DNA from: Streptomyces liliiviolaceus
GTDB taxonomy: Bacteria; Actinomycetota; Actinomycetes; Streptomycetales; Streptomycetaceae
Length of the DNA: 64,000 bases
NCBI RefSeq assembly: GCF_018070025.1
Contig: NZ_JAGPYQ010000001.1
Coordinates: 5,022,001-5,086,000, forward strand
Direction of reading: 5' to 3'
A program made the position numbers and the translations under genes. Below the pieces are notes generated by a model. The model was not told the origin of the DNA, searched no databases, and worked only from the letters and a program-made list of their open reading frames with translations. Positions 8,474 to 16,886 of the stretch are shown in pieces. Each line of letters opens with the position of its first letter. Positions within the stretch are counted from its first letter, which is position 1.

Positions 8474-9553
8474 ATGACCCTCTCTCTCGCCCCACCGCGC
8501 CTGCTCTCCCGGCTGCGCCATCCCCTGTCCCTGGCCACCGGTGCCGCGCTCCTGACCGTCGGGGTCGGTGCCGTGCTCGTCGTCGCCGCGGGCACCGACC
8601 CCTCGACCGCCTGGGCGGCCCTCGACGAGGGCATGTTCGGCTCCGCGTACTCCGTCGGCACCTCCCTGAACTCGGCGGCCGTGCTCGCCCTGATCGCCAC
8701 CGGTTTCAGCGTGGCGCACCGGGCCGGACTGGTGAACGTGGGCGGCGAGGGGCAGTTGTGCGCGGGCGGCCTCGCCGCAGCGGCCACCGGACTGGCCCTG
8801 CCCGCCCAGGCCCCGGCCGCGGTCGGCGTACCGCTGACCCTGCTCGCCGGATTTCTCGGCGGCGCCGGATGGGCGTGGATCGCCGCGCTGCTGAAGACCC
8901 GGCGCGGCACCAGCGAGGTCATCACGACCCTCCTGCTGAACTTCGTGGGCGCGGGCGCCGTGTCCGTGGCCGTGCACGAGGAGGGACTGCTGCGGCAGCC
9001 GGTGACCTCCTCGGAGACACTGCCCCAGTCACAGCCGCTGGCGGAGGGCGCCCGGCTTCCCCTGATCGCCGGGGCACAGTCGCCCGCGACGGCCCTCGTG
9101 GTCGTCGCGGCCGTCACCGTCGTCGTGACCGCCGTCGTCCTGCGGTACACCGGGACCGGCCTGAAGCTGACGTCGGTGGGCCACTCCCCCGCCGCGTCGG
9201 CGCGGCTGGGACTGCCGGTGTCACGTCTTCAGGAGGGCGGGCTCGCGGTCGCGGGCGGCCTCGCGGGGCTCGCCGGTGCCTGCCTCGTGGCGAGCGCGCC
9301 GTACGTGCTGGCGGAACACTTCTCCTCCGGGTACGGCTTCACAGGGCTGGTGGTGGGCCTGCTGGCGCGCGGCTCGCTGATCGCGGTGGCCGCCGTCTCC
9401 CTGTTGCTGGGCTTCCTCACCAGCGGCGGCATCAACCTGCAGCTCGCGGCAGGGGTGCCCGCCTCGTCGGTGCAGATCGTGCAGAGCGTCCTGGTGCTGC
9501 TGATCGCGGCGGCGATGCTGTGGAGCAACCGCCGCGCCGGAGGTGCCGTATGA
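8474..9553 (+). CDS. ABC transporter permease (BPD_transp_2 family)
   Basis: The 359-residue integral membrane protein has about nine hydrophobic segments and the family signature region GTSEVITTLLLNFVGAGAVSVAVHEEGLLRQP, which is typical of the first permease of BMP-type nucleoside importers. An AAGGA precedes the ATG. It overlaps the next permease gene by ATGA, so the two permeases are made together and should pair in the membrane under the preceding ATPase. Confidence 0.9.
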   Translation: MTLSLAPPRLLSRLRHPLSLATGAALLTVGVGAVLVVAAGTDPSTAWAALDEGMFGSAYSVGTSLNSAAVLALIATGFSVAHRAGLVNVGGEGQLCAGGLAAAATGLALPAQAPAAVGVPLTLLAGFLGGAGWAWIAALLKTRRGTSEVITTLLLNFVGAGAVSVAVHEEGLLRQPVTSSETLPQSQPLAEGARLPLIAGAQSPATALVVVAAVTVVVTAVVLRYTGTGLKLTSVGHSPAASARLGLPVSRLQEGGLAVAGGLAGLAGACLVASAPYVLAEHFSSGYGFTGLVVGLLARGSLIAVAAVSLLLGFLTSGGINLQLAAGVPASSVQIVQSVLVLLIAAAMLWSNRRAGGAV

Positions 9554-10473
9554 GTGCCGTGCTCGACGAACTCGCCGCGGGCGGGGTCCGCCTCGCCGTG
9601 CCGCTGCTGCTCGCCTCGGCCGGTGAACTGCCCAGCGAACGCGCGGGAGTTCTCAATCTGTCGGTCGAAGGAATGATGCTCACGGGCGCGTTCGCGGGCG
9701 CGGCCGGCGCCCTGGCCTCCGGGAGCGCGGTCGTGGGGGTGGGCACCGCGCTCGTCGCGGGTCTGGTCGTCGCGTTGCTCCAGGCGGTGCTGAGTGTCAC
9801 CCTGCGCGCCGACCAGATCGTCACGGGCATCACGATCAACGCCCTGGCCCTGGGCGGCACGACCTACGCGGCACGGCTGTGGTTCGGCGACGGCGGCGCC
9901 GGCTCGGTGCCCGGCTTCGACCCGCTGCCGGTACCGGTGCTCAGGGACATCCCGGTCCTGGGGCCCGCCCTCTTCCAGCAGAGCGCCCTCGGCTACACGG
10001 CGTTCGCCGTGACGGCCGTCCTCGCCGTCGCCGGTGCACGTCGTACGGCGTGGGGGCTGGCGGTCGACGCGGTCGGGGAGGACGCGACCACCGCGGACCG
10101 GTGCGGGCTTCCCGTACGGGCCGTGCGGTACGCCGTCGTCCTGCTGACGGGCGCCACCTCGGCGCTGGCCGGCGCGCAGCTCGCGCTTTCGGAGGTGCAC
10201 TCCTTCAGCGACAACCTCACGGCCGGTGTGGGCTATCTGGCGGTCGTCGCGGTGATCGCCGGGCGCTGGCGGGCCTGGCCCACCATGCTGGCCTGTCTGT
10301 TCTTCGGCACCGCGCAGGCCCTCCAGTTCGCCGCGCCCGCTCTCGGACTCCATGTGTCCGCGCCGCTGCTCACCACGTTGCCCTACGTGTTCGCGCTGCT
10401 GGCGGTCAGCGGTCTGGTCGGCCGCAGCAGGGCCCCGTCGGCGCTCACCGTGCCGTTCGTACGCGGCACATGA
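9550..10473 (+). CDS. ABC transporter permease, second subunit
   Basis: The 307-residue membrane protein carries the family pattern GELPSERAGVLNLSVEGMMLTGAFAGA near its N terminus, followed by RADQIVTGITINALALGGTTY, the coupling region of the second permease in BMP-type importers. About eight hydrophobic helices are visible. Translation is coupled to the first permease by an ATGA overlap. It completes the importer of binding protein, double ATPase and two permeases. Confidence 0.9.
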   Translation: MSAVLDELAAGGVRLAVPLLLASAGELPSERAGVLNLSVEGMMLTGAFAGAAGALASGSAVVGVGTALVAGLVVALLQAVLSVTLRADQIVTGITINALALGGTTYAARLWFGDGGAGSVPGFDPLPVPVLRDIPVLGPALFQQSALGYTAFAVTAVLAVAGARRTAWGLAVDAVGEDATTADRCGLPVRAVRYAVVLLTGATSALAGAQLALSEVHSFSDNLTAGVGYLAVVAVIAGRWRAWPTMLACLFFGTAQALQFAAPALGLHVSAPLLTTLPYVFALLAVSGLVGRSRAPSALTVPFVRGT

Positions 10474-10532
10474 CACCGCCACACCTTCAGCGATCCCCCA
10501 CCCCCCACCAGACGTACCGGAGACAGCCGACG

Positions 10533-11528
10533 ATGACCCTGATCCTGAACCGCTCCGACATCCGCGGTCTGCTCGAACACGCCACCGCCGAGGTGGAGGC
10601 GGCGGTGGAGCAGGCCCACCGCGACCTCACCCGCGGGCGGATTTCCCAGCCCGCACCGCCGGCTCTGGACCTGCCCGGTTCGGACGGCGCCTTTCTCCCC
10701 ATGGCCGCCGTGTCAGCACCCGCCGGGTTGGCATCGGTCAAGTTCCTCGCGGACCTGCCCGCCAACCGGGAGCGCGGGCTGCCCGTGCAGCGCTCGACGG
10801 TCCTGGTCCTGTCGGCGCGGACCGGAGAGGCCGAGGCCGTTCTCGACGGGGCTCTGATCACCCGGTTCCGTACGGCCGCCGCGACCGCCGTCGCCACCCG
10901 GCTGCTGGCCCGGCAGAACGCCCAGGTCCTCGGCCTGGTCGGCACGGGACCACTGGCCCTGGCCCATGCGCGGGCACTGTCGACCGTACGGGACTGGAAG
11001 TCGGTGGTGGTGTGGGGCCGCACCCCCGCCAACGGCGCCGCCCTCGTGGACCGGATCTCGACCGAACTGGGCCTGCACGCCGAGCTGTTGGCCGGCCCGC
11101 GCGAGGTGACGGAAGCGGCGGACGTACTGTGCACGCTCACCCCGTCCCGGGAACCCGTCATCAAGGGCGCGTGGCTCCACTCGGGAACCCATGTCAACGC
11201 GGTGGGGGCGCCGCCCCGCCCCGACCACCGGGAGATCGACACCGAGGGGATCGTACGCTCCCGGCTGATCGTCGACTCCTTCGCCACCGTCCGCCGCAAG
11301 TCGGGCGAGGTGCTGATCCCCCTGGCCGAAGGCGCCCTCGCGGAAGCGGACTTCGACCGGGAACTGGGGGACGTACTCGAAGGTCTCGTACCGGCGCGCA
11401 CCGCGGAGGACGAGATCACTCTCTTCGACTCGGTGGGCGTGGGACTCCAGGATCTGGCCGTGGCCCGACTGCTGATCGACCTCGCCGGGGAGTCCGGGAC
11501 GGGCACCCGGACCGACCTGGCGGCGTGA
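10533..11528 (+). CDS. Ornithine cyclodeaminase/mu-crystallin family protein
   Basis: The 331-residue enzyme has an N-terminal ASVKFLADLPANRERGLPVQRSTVLVLSARTGEAEAVLDG segment, including the active-site Lys, and a Rossmann nucleotide site LVGTGPLALAHARAL in the middle. The late HVNAVGAPPRPDHREIDTEGI segment is also typical. Members include ornithine cyclodeaminase, L-alanine dehydrogenase and imine reductases; the exact reaction cannot be assigned. GGAGACAGCCGACG precedes the ATG. It sits 59 nt after the importer permease in the same direction, so its substrate is probably the imported compound or its product. Confidence 0.85.
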   Translation: MTLILNRSDIRGLLEHATAEVEAAVEQAHRDLTRGRISQPAPPALDLPGSDGAFLPMAAVSAPAGLASVKFLADLPANRERGLPVQRSTVLVLSARTGEAEAVLDGALITRFRTAAATAVATRLLARQNAQVLGLVGTGPLALAHARALSTVRDWKSVVVWGRTPANGAALVDRISTELGLHAELLAGPREVTEAADVLCTLTPSREPVIKGAWLHSGTHVNAVGAPPRPDHREIDTEGIVRSRLIVDSFATVRRKSGEVLIPLAEGALAEADFDRELGDVLEGLVPARTAEDEITLFDSVGVGLQDLAVARLLIDLAGESGTGTRTDLAA

Positions 11529-11568
11529 TACGCCGCCCGTGACGGACGCCGGTCCCGGGACGGTGCGC

Positions 11569-11790
11569 CTAACTCCGTTTTTCCCCGTCGATGAGGCGGC
11601 GCAGGAGGGACAGCAGCCGGGCGCTGAGCGTGGTGGGAGTGGGGGGTGCGGCCTGTCGGGCTCGGGAGAAGTATGTGTGGCTGGATTCTTTGCCGTCTAT
11701 CCAGCGCTGTCCGCTGCCTACGATGACTTTCTCGCGGTTACTCACGGTGCCCCCTACGATCTTCGCCTGCCTCATGCCGGTGGTTTTCAC
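11569..11790 (-). CDS. Small hypothetical ORF in an AT-richer stretch
   Basis: A 73-residue product starting at GTG (11790) would be basic, with a short Pro/Thr run and a C-terminal amphipathic segment LSARLLSLLRRLIDGEKRS. GGGGAAAGAAG lies about 10 nt upstream, so translation is plausible. I recognise no family. Base use differs from the surrounding genes, and it could be a recent or foreign gene, or not a gene. The remaining DNA up to 11938 has no better coding candidate. Confidence 0.35.
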   Translation of the reverse strand: MKTTGMRQAKIVGGTVSNREKVIVGSGQRWIDGKESSHTYFSRARQAAPPTPTTLSARLLSLLRRLIDGEKRS

Positions 11791-11938
11791 TGTAGCTATC
11801 TTCTTTCCCCGTCAACGGCAGTTCTAATATTGTTTGTCCGCGCCACTAAGGGACTCACCCGGTGCCCCCATCACGCTTGTGCACAGAGGGTGAGATATTC
11901 TCCTTACCTTTGGCCTGAGCTGGCAGGCCTGTGGCATA

Positions 11939-12724
11939 TTACACAAGATCGGACGCTGCCTCGCACGCCCCGATCAGGTGGGCGACCGTGATGAATTTTC
12001 CGCGTTCCGGGCCTTCCGGGATCACTCCCTTTTCGGCCGCTTGGAAGATGAGGAGTCCCTTTGACTTCGTGCCGGCCCGCGTGGGCACGAAGAGGGCGGA
12101 CCGATAACCGTCGACAAGCTTGATGCGGCGGTTATCCGGGTCGTCAGAGATGTCTTTTACGCACCGGTCGTTCTTGCCCACTGCGAGATCGATCAGAAAT
12201 GATCCCGCACCTTCGTCCTCACGATAGAAATCGGGAAGTTCCTCGGTTTCCATCGAAGCATGGGTCTTGGCAAGTCTGTCGCGCCCTTTGGAGTCCTGAG
12301 GGTCCGGCTCCAAGGCGTAGAAGGCCGCGAGGCATGGGGTGTCGCCGGCCAGGTGGGCCGCCGTCTGCACGGGGCCCCGGCGGATCTTTCCGTGCAGGTC
12401 AGTGGCCGTTGCCGACATGGACACCAGGGAAGCCAGGTTCTCGGCGACGGGGAGCAGACCCGCCTGGAAGACGACGTCCCGCACCGTTCCGCGGTCTTCC
12501 ACCGACGGCAGCTCCGGCGGAGGTTGCGTCGCCGGAGCAGGCGGCGAAGCCTGCACCAGGAAGGTCAATCCTGCGGCGGCGGCAGCCGCCACCCCGCCGA
12601 GAACCAGGAAGACCGGATCAAGGTCTTGGCGATCATTGGAAATGACGCCGAACATTGCCGATGCCCCACTCAACAGCCCCACGAAGGCGGTGATCGTCGC
12701 CCTGAATCTAAAGGTATGCTGCAT
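11939..12724 (-). CDS. Membrane-anchored protein with GAF-like domain
   Basis: I start this protein at the ATG at 12724, giving 261 residues; the longer frame upstream has atypical composition and no matching signal. Two N-terminal hydrophobic helices (TITAFVGLLSGASAMFGVI and FLVLGGVAAAAAAGLTFLV) are followed by a Pro-rich linker. A cytoplasmic region of about 180 residues then looks like a GAF-type domain: CLAAFYALEP strand, a long central helix, VDGYRSALFVPTRAGTKSKGLLIFQA, and a C-terminal helix ITVAHLIGACEAA. No output domain is attached. The ligand and partner are unknown. GC content and codon use are lower than in the neighbours, hinting at transfer. Confidence 0.65.
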   Translation of the reverse strand: MQHTFRFRATITAFVGLLSGASAMFGVISNDRQDLDPVFLVLGGVAAAAAAGLTFLVQASPPAPATQPPPELPSVEDRGTVRDVVFQAGLLPVAENLASLVSMSATATDLHGKIRRGPVQTAAHLAGDTPCLAAFYALEPDPQDSKGRDRLAKTHASMETEELPDFYREDEGAGSFLIDLAVGKNDRCVKDISDDPDNRRIKLVDGYRSALFVPTRAGTKSKGLLIFQAAEKGVIPEGPERGKFITVAHLIGACEAASDLV

Positions 12725-13032
12725 CCATATTCTTTCTGTGTGGCGTACGCGAGTTCCACACATAAACACACCGCAGGGCTCGGCAAGGTTCCCAGCAGGG
12801 TAAAATTCACGCACATGGGTGACGGTGGAGCACAAACACCCCACGATGTGCGCCCCCATGCAATACGCGCCCCATTCACCACCACGCACCCGGCAGCCGA
12901 TAGATATATGCACCAGATATACGCAGCAGGGGTGATCCGCGGAATCGGCCTCTCCGCCAGGAGAAACCATTCATCTACAGTTGCGGATCGTCTTCATCGG
13001 GAAGGGCGAGTGGGCGTCGAAACCGATTCGAG
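12725..13032. other. Non-coding AT-richer gap upstream of the GAF-like gene
   Basis: No convincing coding frame is present. The segment is richer in A/T than the rest of the window and must hold the promoter of the leftward GAF-like gene. The stretch around 12905-12925 (gatatatgcaccagatatacgc) is the most AT-rich and could be promoter or operator DNA. Confidence 0.4.
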
Positions 13033-13096
13033 TGAGTGCGGGTTCGAATCAGTGCGGGGTCGAGTCAGTACGGGTTCGCGTCAGTGCGGGTTCGCG
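13033..13096. repeat. 16-bp tandem repeat, four copies
   Basis: Four direct repeats of TCAGTGCGGGTTCGCG-like units occupy 13033-13048, 13049-13064, 13065-13080 and 13081-13096, with one to four differences between copies. The last three copies encode the C-terminal tail and stop codon of the leftward HxlR gene. Because 16 is not a multiple of three, each copy is read in a different frame. Confidence 0.85.
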
Positions 13097-13474
13097 TCCG
13101 TCGATGGAGGGGGTGCCGCCCTCGCTGGCGTCGAGCAGCTCGTCCCAGTGCTCGGTCACCCATCGGCACTCGGCGGCCAGCGGCTCCAGCACGCTACGGC
13201 CCAGCGGTGTCAGCGCGTACTCCACCCGGAGCTTCGGGTCGGCGTGCTCAGTGCGTGACACGAACCCGTTCCGCTCCAAGCCGCGGAGCGACTGGGTGAG
13301 CACCTTCGGGGTGACGCGACTCAGCGGTACGCGGAGTTCGGAGTATCTGCGCGGGCCGTCTTCCAGACACCGAAGGATCATCGCCGCCCACTTGTCACCG
13401 AAGCGGAAGGGCAGCAACGGGGACGGACACAGCTCGTCGAACAGGTCGGGCGGCAGCGGTGGCCGTTGCGTCAT
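13049..13474 (-). CDS. HxlR family transcriptional regulator with repeat-derived tail
   Basis: The 141-residue protein has the HxlR winged helix: LLPFRFGDKWAAMILRCLEDGPRRYSELRVPLSRVTPKVLTQSLRGLERNGFVSRT, followed by VEYALTPLGRSVLEPL. Its last 17 or so residues (from about DGREPALTR) come from a 16-bp tandem repeat and are probably unstructured. It faces a quinone-oxidoreductase-like gene about 200 bp away, with an inverted repeat between them. The pairing of HxlR with a flavin- or NADPH-linked oxidoreductase is common and suggests electrophile or quinone response. Confidence 0.87.
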   Translation of the reverse strand: MTQRPPLPPDLFDELCPSPLLPFRFGDKWAAMILRCLEDGPRRYSELRVPLSRVTPKVLTQSLRGLERNGFVSRTEHADPKLRVEYALTPLGRSVLEPLAAECRWVTEHWDELLDASEGGTPSIDGREPALTRTRTDSTPH

Positions 13475-13500
13475 CGAGGGGCTCCCGTCTCAGGTCTTGG

Positions 13501-13529
13501 TATCCAGTTGGTGACCGACCTTCTGGATA
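13501..13529. promoter_or_regulatory. Candidate HxlR operator
   Basis: TATCCAG (13501-13507) and CTGGATA (13523-13529) are perfect inverted arms with a 15-nt spacer, extending to 8 of 9 matches when one flanking pair on each side is added. They lie 27 bp before the HxlR start and 143 bp before the oxidoreductase start. Confidence 0.5.
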
Positions 13530-13671
13530 TCTTCCGGAGCATCGGCGCAACGGCAGGTATTCCGATGCTGGTCAGGATCGTGACCGTCGTGGCAGGTGGC
13601 TGCCCGACAACCGCACCGGCCCGCGCCCCTCCTCACCACCATTTCGACCCATAAAGGCAAGGCAGGACATT

Positions 13672-14577
13672 ATGCGTGCAGCCCGCTTCCATGAATACGG
13701 CGGAGCGGAGAGCCTGGTGATCGAGCAGGCCCCCGACCCCCACCCCGGATTCGGCGAGATCCGTGTCCGCGTCGCGGCGGTCGGCGTCAATCCCATCGAC
13801 TGGAAGCTGCGCGCCGGCGCCTTGCACCAGCTGCTTCCCCTGGAGCTACCCGCCATCCCGGGGCGCGACGCCGCTGGCGTGGTCGACGAAATCGGTGACG
13901 GAGTGCAGGGGGTCGGCATCGGCGACCGCGTCTTCGGACTGGGCGGTGTCACCGGCGCGACCGCGGAGCTGGTCATCCTCTCGGCCTGGGCCCACGCCCC
14001 CGACACATGGAGCGATGAGCAGGCCGCGGGCGCCGGCCTCGCGTCCGTGACCGCGATGGGTGGCCTGAACGCGCTCGGCTCCCTGACGGGGCGCACCCTT
14101 CTCGTCGAGGGCGCCGCCGGAGGCGTGGGCAGCGCGGCGGTCGAGATCGCCGTGGCACACGGCGCCACCGTGATCGGGACAGCCGGCGAACGCAACCACG
14201 CGTTCCTCACCTCGCTCGGCGCCGTTCCCACCACCTACGGCCCCGGCCTCGCGGAGCGCCTCTCCGCTCTCGCTCCGCACGGCGTCGACATCGCGCTCGA
14301 CACCGCGGCCTCCGGATCCCTGGACGACCTCGTCGCGATCACGGGCGACCCGACGCGCGTCGCGACGGTCGCCGACCACGCGGGCGGGCAGCGCCTGGGC
14401 ACGCATGTGGTCAACGCGGAGAACGACTCCACCCTCCTTGCCGCGGCCGCGGAACTGGGCCGACAGGGCCACTACACACCCCGTATCGAACAGGCCTACC
14501 CGCTGGAGCGGATCGCCGACGCCCACGCGCACGCCGAGCGCGGACGCACACGCGGAAAGATCGTGATCTGCCTCTGA
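13672..14577 (+). CDS. NADP-dependent oxidoreductase, quinone oxidoreductase-like (MDR)
   Basis: The 301-residue product is a zinc-free medium-chain reductase. It has the GroES-like N-terminal half (VRVAAVGVNPIDWKLRAGALHQLLPLELPAIPGRDAAGVVDEIG) and the Rossmann motif LLVEGAAGGVGSAAVEIAVAHGA near residue 140. The structural-zinc cysteines of alcohol dehydrogenases are absent. AGGCAGGACATT precedes the ATG. Family members reduce quinones, enones or other electrophiles with NADPH. It is divergent from an HxlR regulator that probably controls it. Confidence 0.88.
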   Translation: MRAARFHEYGGAESLVIEQAPDPHPGFGEIRVRVAAVGVNPIDWKLRAGALHQLLPLELPAIPGRDAAGVVDEIGDGVQGVGIGDRVFGLGGVTGATAELVILSAWAHAPDTWSDEQAAGAGLASVTAMGGLNALGSLTGRTLLVEGAAGGVGSAAVEIAVAHGATVIGTAGERNHAFLTSLGAVPTTYGPGLAERLSALAPHGVDIALDTAASGSLDDLVAITGDPTRVATVADHAGGQRLGTHVVNAENDSTLLAAAAELGRQGHYTPRIEQAYPLERIADAHAHAERGRTRGKIVICL

Positions 14578-14579
14578 AG

Positions 14580-14602
14580 CGGAGCACAGCGCAGATGCTC
14601 CG
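14580..14602. terminator. Bidirectional terminator hairpin
   Basis: CGGAGCA (14580-14586) and TGCTCCG (14596-14602) form a perfect 7-bp stem with a 9-nt loop in the gap between two convergent genes, the oxidoreductase and the small kinase. Confidence 0.5.
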
Positions 14603-14632
14603 ACCAGTCCGCCGCTCGCAGAACGGCCCGGT

Positions 14633-15208
14633 CTACACGGAGCCGTTGCCGTCACGGTCCGCTGAACTGCCTCGGGTGTCCCCTGTCAGCTTCTGAACCG
14701 CGTCGAGCACTCCGTCCACCACCTCGGCCGGCGGCCTGGACGCATCGATGACCGTTGCCCCGCGGCTCTCGTACATCGGCTGCGTCAAAGGGTTCCACTT
14801 AAGGGCCGCCGCGAGTTCCTCGGGATGTCGGCCGAAGGTGTTGGTGGTGCGGGTCGCGAGTCGGTGGCGGAGTGTGTCGTCGTCGATCACCAGGCACACG
14901 GTGAGGTCGAAAAGGTCGAGGACGTCCGCCTCGTTCTCCGCCGACCCGCACAAGAACGCGACCCGGGTGCGAGACTCCTCGACCAGGGCCTCAACGCGCT
15001 CGCGAACGATTGCCCAGCCGTATCGATCGAGCCAACCCCCGGGAACCGGATCCGGAGGATCCACCCCGACCTCACCCGTGGCCCGGTCGATCCAGCGACT
15101 GAAACCGTCCTCGTCGGCGTCGAGTGCGACGTGGCCACGCCCTCGCAGCACCGCGCCGACCGTGGACTTTCCGGCGCCTGAATTGCCCGTCACCCACACC
15201 AACGTCAT
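14633..15208 (-). CDS. P-loop nucleotide kinase-like protein
   Basis: The 191-residue protein opens with a clear Walker A motif, VTGNSGAGKSTVGAVLRGRG, and has a middle strand RVAFLCGSAENEADV followed by a lid-like RHRLATRTTNTFGRHPEEL region. This is the compact fold of gluconate, shikimate or nucleoside kinases. No signature fixes the substrate; similar actinobacterial proteins are annotated only as AAA-family ATPases or adenylate-kinase-like. It is leftward and lies 89 bp from the ketopantoate-reductase-like gene in the same direction. Confidence 0.8.
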   Translation of the reverse strand: MTLVWVTGNSGAGKSTVGAVLRGRGHVALDADEDGFSRWIDRATGEVGVDPPDPVPGGWLDRYGWAIVRERVEALVEESRTRVAFLCGSAENEADVLDLFDLTVCLVIDDDTLRHRLATRTTNTFGRHPEELAAALKWNPLTQPMYESRGATVIDASRPPAEVVDGVLDAVQKLTGDTRGSSADRDGNGSV

Positions 15209-15297
15209 GCCGCCAGCCTAGGCGTGACCACCCCGCGCCGACGGCGTCATCACCGTGATGTGGAGCTTGCGGTGAAGTTCTCGCCGTCCTGGGTCGC

Positions 15298-16170
15298 TCA
15301 AGGGGCTCCCGCGGAGGCGCCGAGCTGTTCGGCCAGCCGTTTGAGTTCGGCGGCCGTGGCAGGCGAGGCATCGTTGAGTCCGCTGTGCACGGCGGTCGGG
15401 CTCCTCAGGAAGCGCCGGAGCACGGCGACGAGGAGCCCTTGCGGCAGAGTCCGCAGCGCGTCGAACGCGCGAGGCACCGGCGGCGTCTCCATCGCGGCGA
15501 GGTTCCGCCGCATGAGGTGGAGCATGCCGCGGACCGCGTCCGGGTCGTCCGCAAGCGCTATCGGCCCACCCGCCTCGTACACCGCCTGCCCGAGCGGGAC
15601 CTCGAACGCGGCGTGCGTCCTGAGCCAGGTCCCCATCCGCGGCTCGGCCTTGGCGTTGATCCCGGCGACACGGAACGTCTCCGTTATCCGTTCCAGTCGC
15701 GGGGTGGTACGGCCGTCGGGCTCACCGATCGGCATCACGACCCGGCGGGTGAGGAAGTTGCTCCTCCGGTAGCGGACCACGTCGCCGTCCATCGTGCCGC
15801 CGGTCGTGGGGAAGCCGAGGAGCACCCGCTCGTGGCCGATCACCGCGCCCAACGCCTCCGGTCCGGCAGCCCAGTTGAGCAGGAACAGCACATCGCCCTG
15901 GACACCGGCGAGCGATTCCAGCACCGCATCCACCTGGTGGGTGCGGACGAAGACGGTGACCAGGTCGTACCGGCTCTCCGGGTGATCGACCACCCGTACC
16001 GGCACCCGCTCGACAGCTGGGCCATCCTCCTCGGCGAGTTGCACTCCGTGCCGGCGCAGGGCGGCCAGGCGCTCGCCCCGAGCGAGGAGCGAGACGTCGT
16101 GGCCGGCCTCATGCATACGGGCGGCGAACAGGCTGCCGCACACCCCGGCGCCGTAGACGAGCAGCTTCAT
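15298..16170 (-). CDS. Ketopantoate reductase family (ApbA/PanE-like) protein
   Basis: The 290-residue enzyme has an N-terminal dinucleotide-binding motif, LLVYGAGVCGSLFAARMHEAGHDVSLLARG, and the family strand DLVTVFVRTHQVDAVLESLAG. A helical C-terminal domain carries IGEPDGRTTPRLERI. True pantothenate-pathway enzymes have a conserved Lys/Asn/Glu set that I cannot confirm here, so a different 2-keto acid reductase is possible. It is divergent from a TetR gene with two interleaved inverted repeats between, and is likely its target. Confidence 0.82.
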   Translation of the reverse strand: MKLLVYGAGVCGSLFAARMHEAGHDVSLLARGERLAALRRHGVQLAEEDGPAVERVPVRVVDHPESRYDLVTVFVRTHQVDAVLESLAGVQGDVLFLLNWAAGPEALGAVIGHERVLLGFPTTGGTMDGDVVRYRRSNFLTRRVVMPIGEPDGRTTPRLERITETFRVAGINAKAEPRMGTWLRTHAAFEVPLGQAVYEAGGPIALADDPDAVRGMLHLMRRNLAAMETPPVPRAFDALRTLPQGLLVAVLRRFLRSPTAVHSGLNDASPATAAELKRLAEQLGASAGAP

Positions 16171-16186
16171 GACAGCCTTCTTTCAC

Positions 16187-16222
16187 ACGAACGTTTGAAT
16201 CATACGTTCGTTTCATTCAAAC
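16187..16222. promoter_or_regulatory. Two interleaved inverted repeats, candidate TetR operator
   Basis: ACGAACGT (16187-16194) pairs perfectly with ACGTTCGT (16204-16211), and GTTTGAAT (16193-16200) pairs perfectly with ATTCAAAC (16215-16222). The overlapping dyads lie between the ketopantoate-reductase-like gene and the TetR gene. Two phased sites would let two TetR dimers bind side by side, as in QacR. Confidence 0.6.
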
Positions 16223-16240
16223 ATATGTAGAGTCCGTCGT

Positions 16241-16870
16241 GTGGCGACCCCAGACACCCGCACCCAGATCCTCGACGCGGCCGAGCACCTCTTCGCCGAG
16301 CACGGATACCGCGGCACATCGGTCCGCGCGATCACCACACTCGCCGGTGCGAACCTCGCCGCCGTCGGCTACCACTTCGGCTCGAAGGCGGAGCTGATGG
16401 CCGCGGTCGCCCGCCGCGTGATCGAGCCCATCAACGCCGCCCAGTGCACCGGGCTCGACAAACTGCTCGCCCGGACCCCCGACCCACCGGTCAGCGAACT
16501 GGTGGAGGCGTTCGTGGGGCCGCTGTTCGACGAGATGCCGGCCGGCGACGAGGGCGGCGCCCGGAGATCCCGGCTGATCGTGACGATCCTCAGCGACCCG
16601 GCCGAGGAGGTACGCGGCTGGACCGGCTCGGCCGAGGGCGCGGTCCGCGAGCGTTACCTCGCGGCCTTCGCGCACGCACTGCCCGGCCTCCCCCCGGAGG
16701 AACTCTGGTTCCGGATGCGGGGGCTCCTTGCCGTGACGGCCGTCGACCGCCTCGACGCCCACCAGCGGCCCTCCCCCGGCTGCGAGTCCCCGGTGGCGGG
16801 CGAGGCGGCGCGGCGATGGGCGATCACTTTCCTGACGGCGGCGATGAGCGCGCCACCGACCCGGTCCTGA
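16241..16870 (+). CDS. TetR family transcriptional regulator
   Basis: The 209-residue product starts at GTG and has the N-terminal TetR helix-turn-helix TRTQILDAAEHLFAEHGYRGTSVRAITTLAGANLAAVGYHFGSKAELMAAV at residues about 6-57. The C-terminal helical ligand domain resembles the CerR-type domain of regulators with a YHFGSK motif. The neighbouring divergent reductase and the double dyad in the gap make it an autoregulator of that pair. No ligand is suggested by sequence. Confidence 0.88.
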   Translation: MATPDTRTQILDAAEHLFAEHGYRGTSVRAITTLAGANLAAVGYHFGSKAELMAAVARRVIEPINAAQCTGLDKLLARTPDPPVSELVEAFVGPLFDEMPAGDEGGARRSRLIVTILSDPAEEVRGWTGSAEGAVRERYLAAFAHALPGLPPEELWFRMRGLLAVTAVDRLDAHQRPSPGCESPVAGEAARRWAITFLTAAMSAPPTRS

Positions 16871-16886
16871 CAACCGGCTCAGACGG

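Noticed and set aside
13033..13096. CRISPR-like direct repeats
   Set aside because: The 16-, 23-, 25- and 11-bp arrays are contiguous tandem repeats with no unique spacers, and no cas genes are present.
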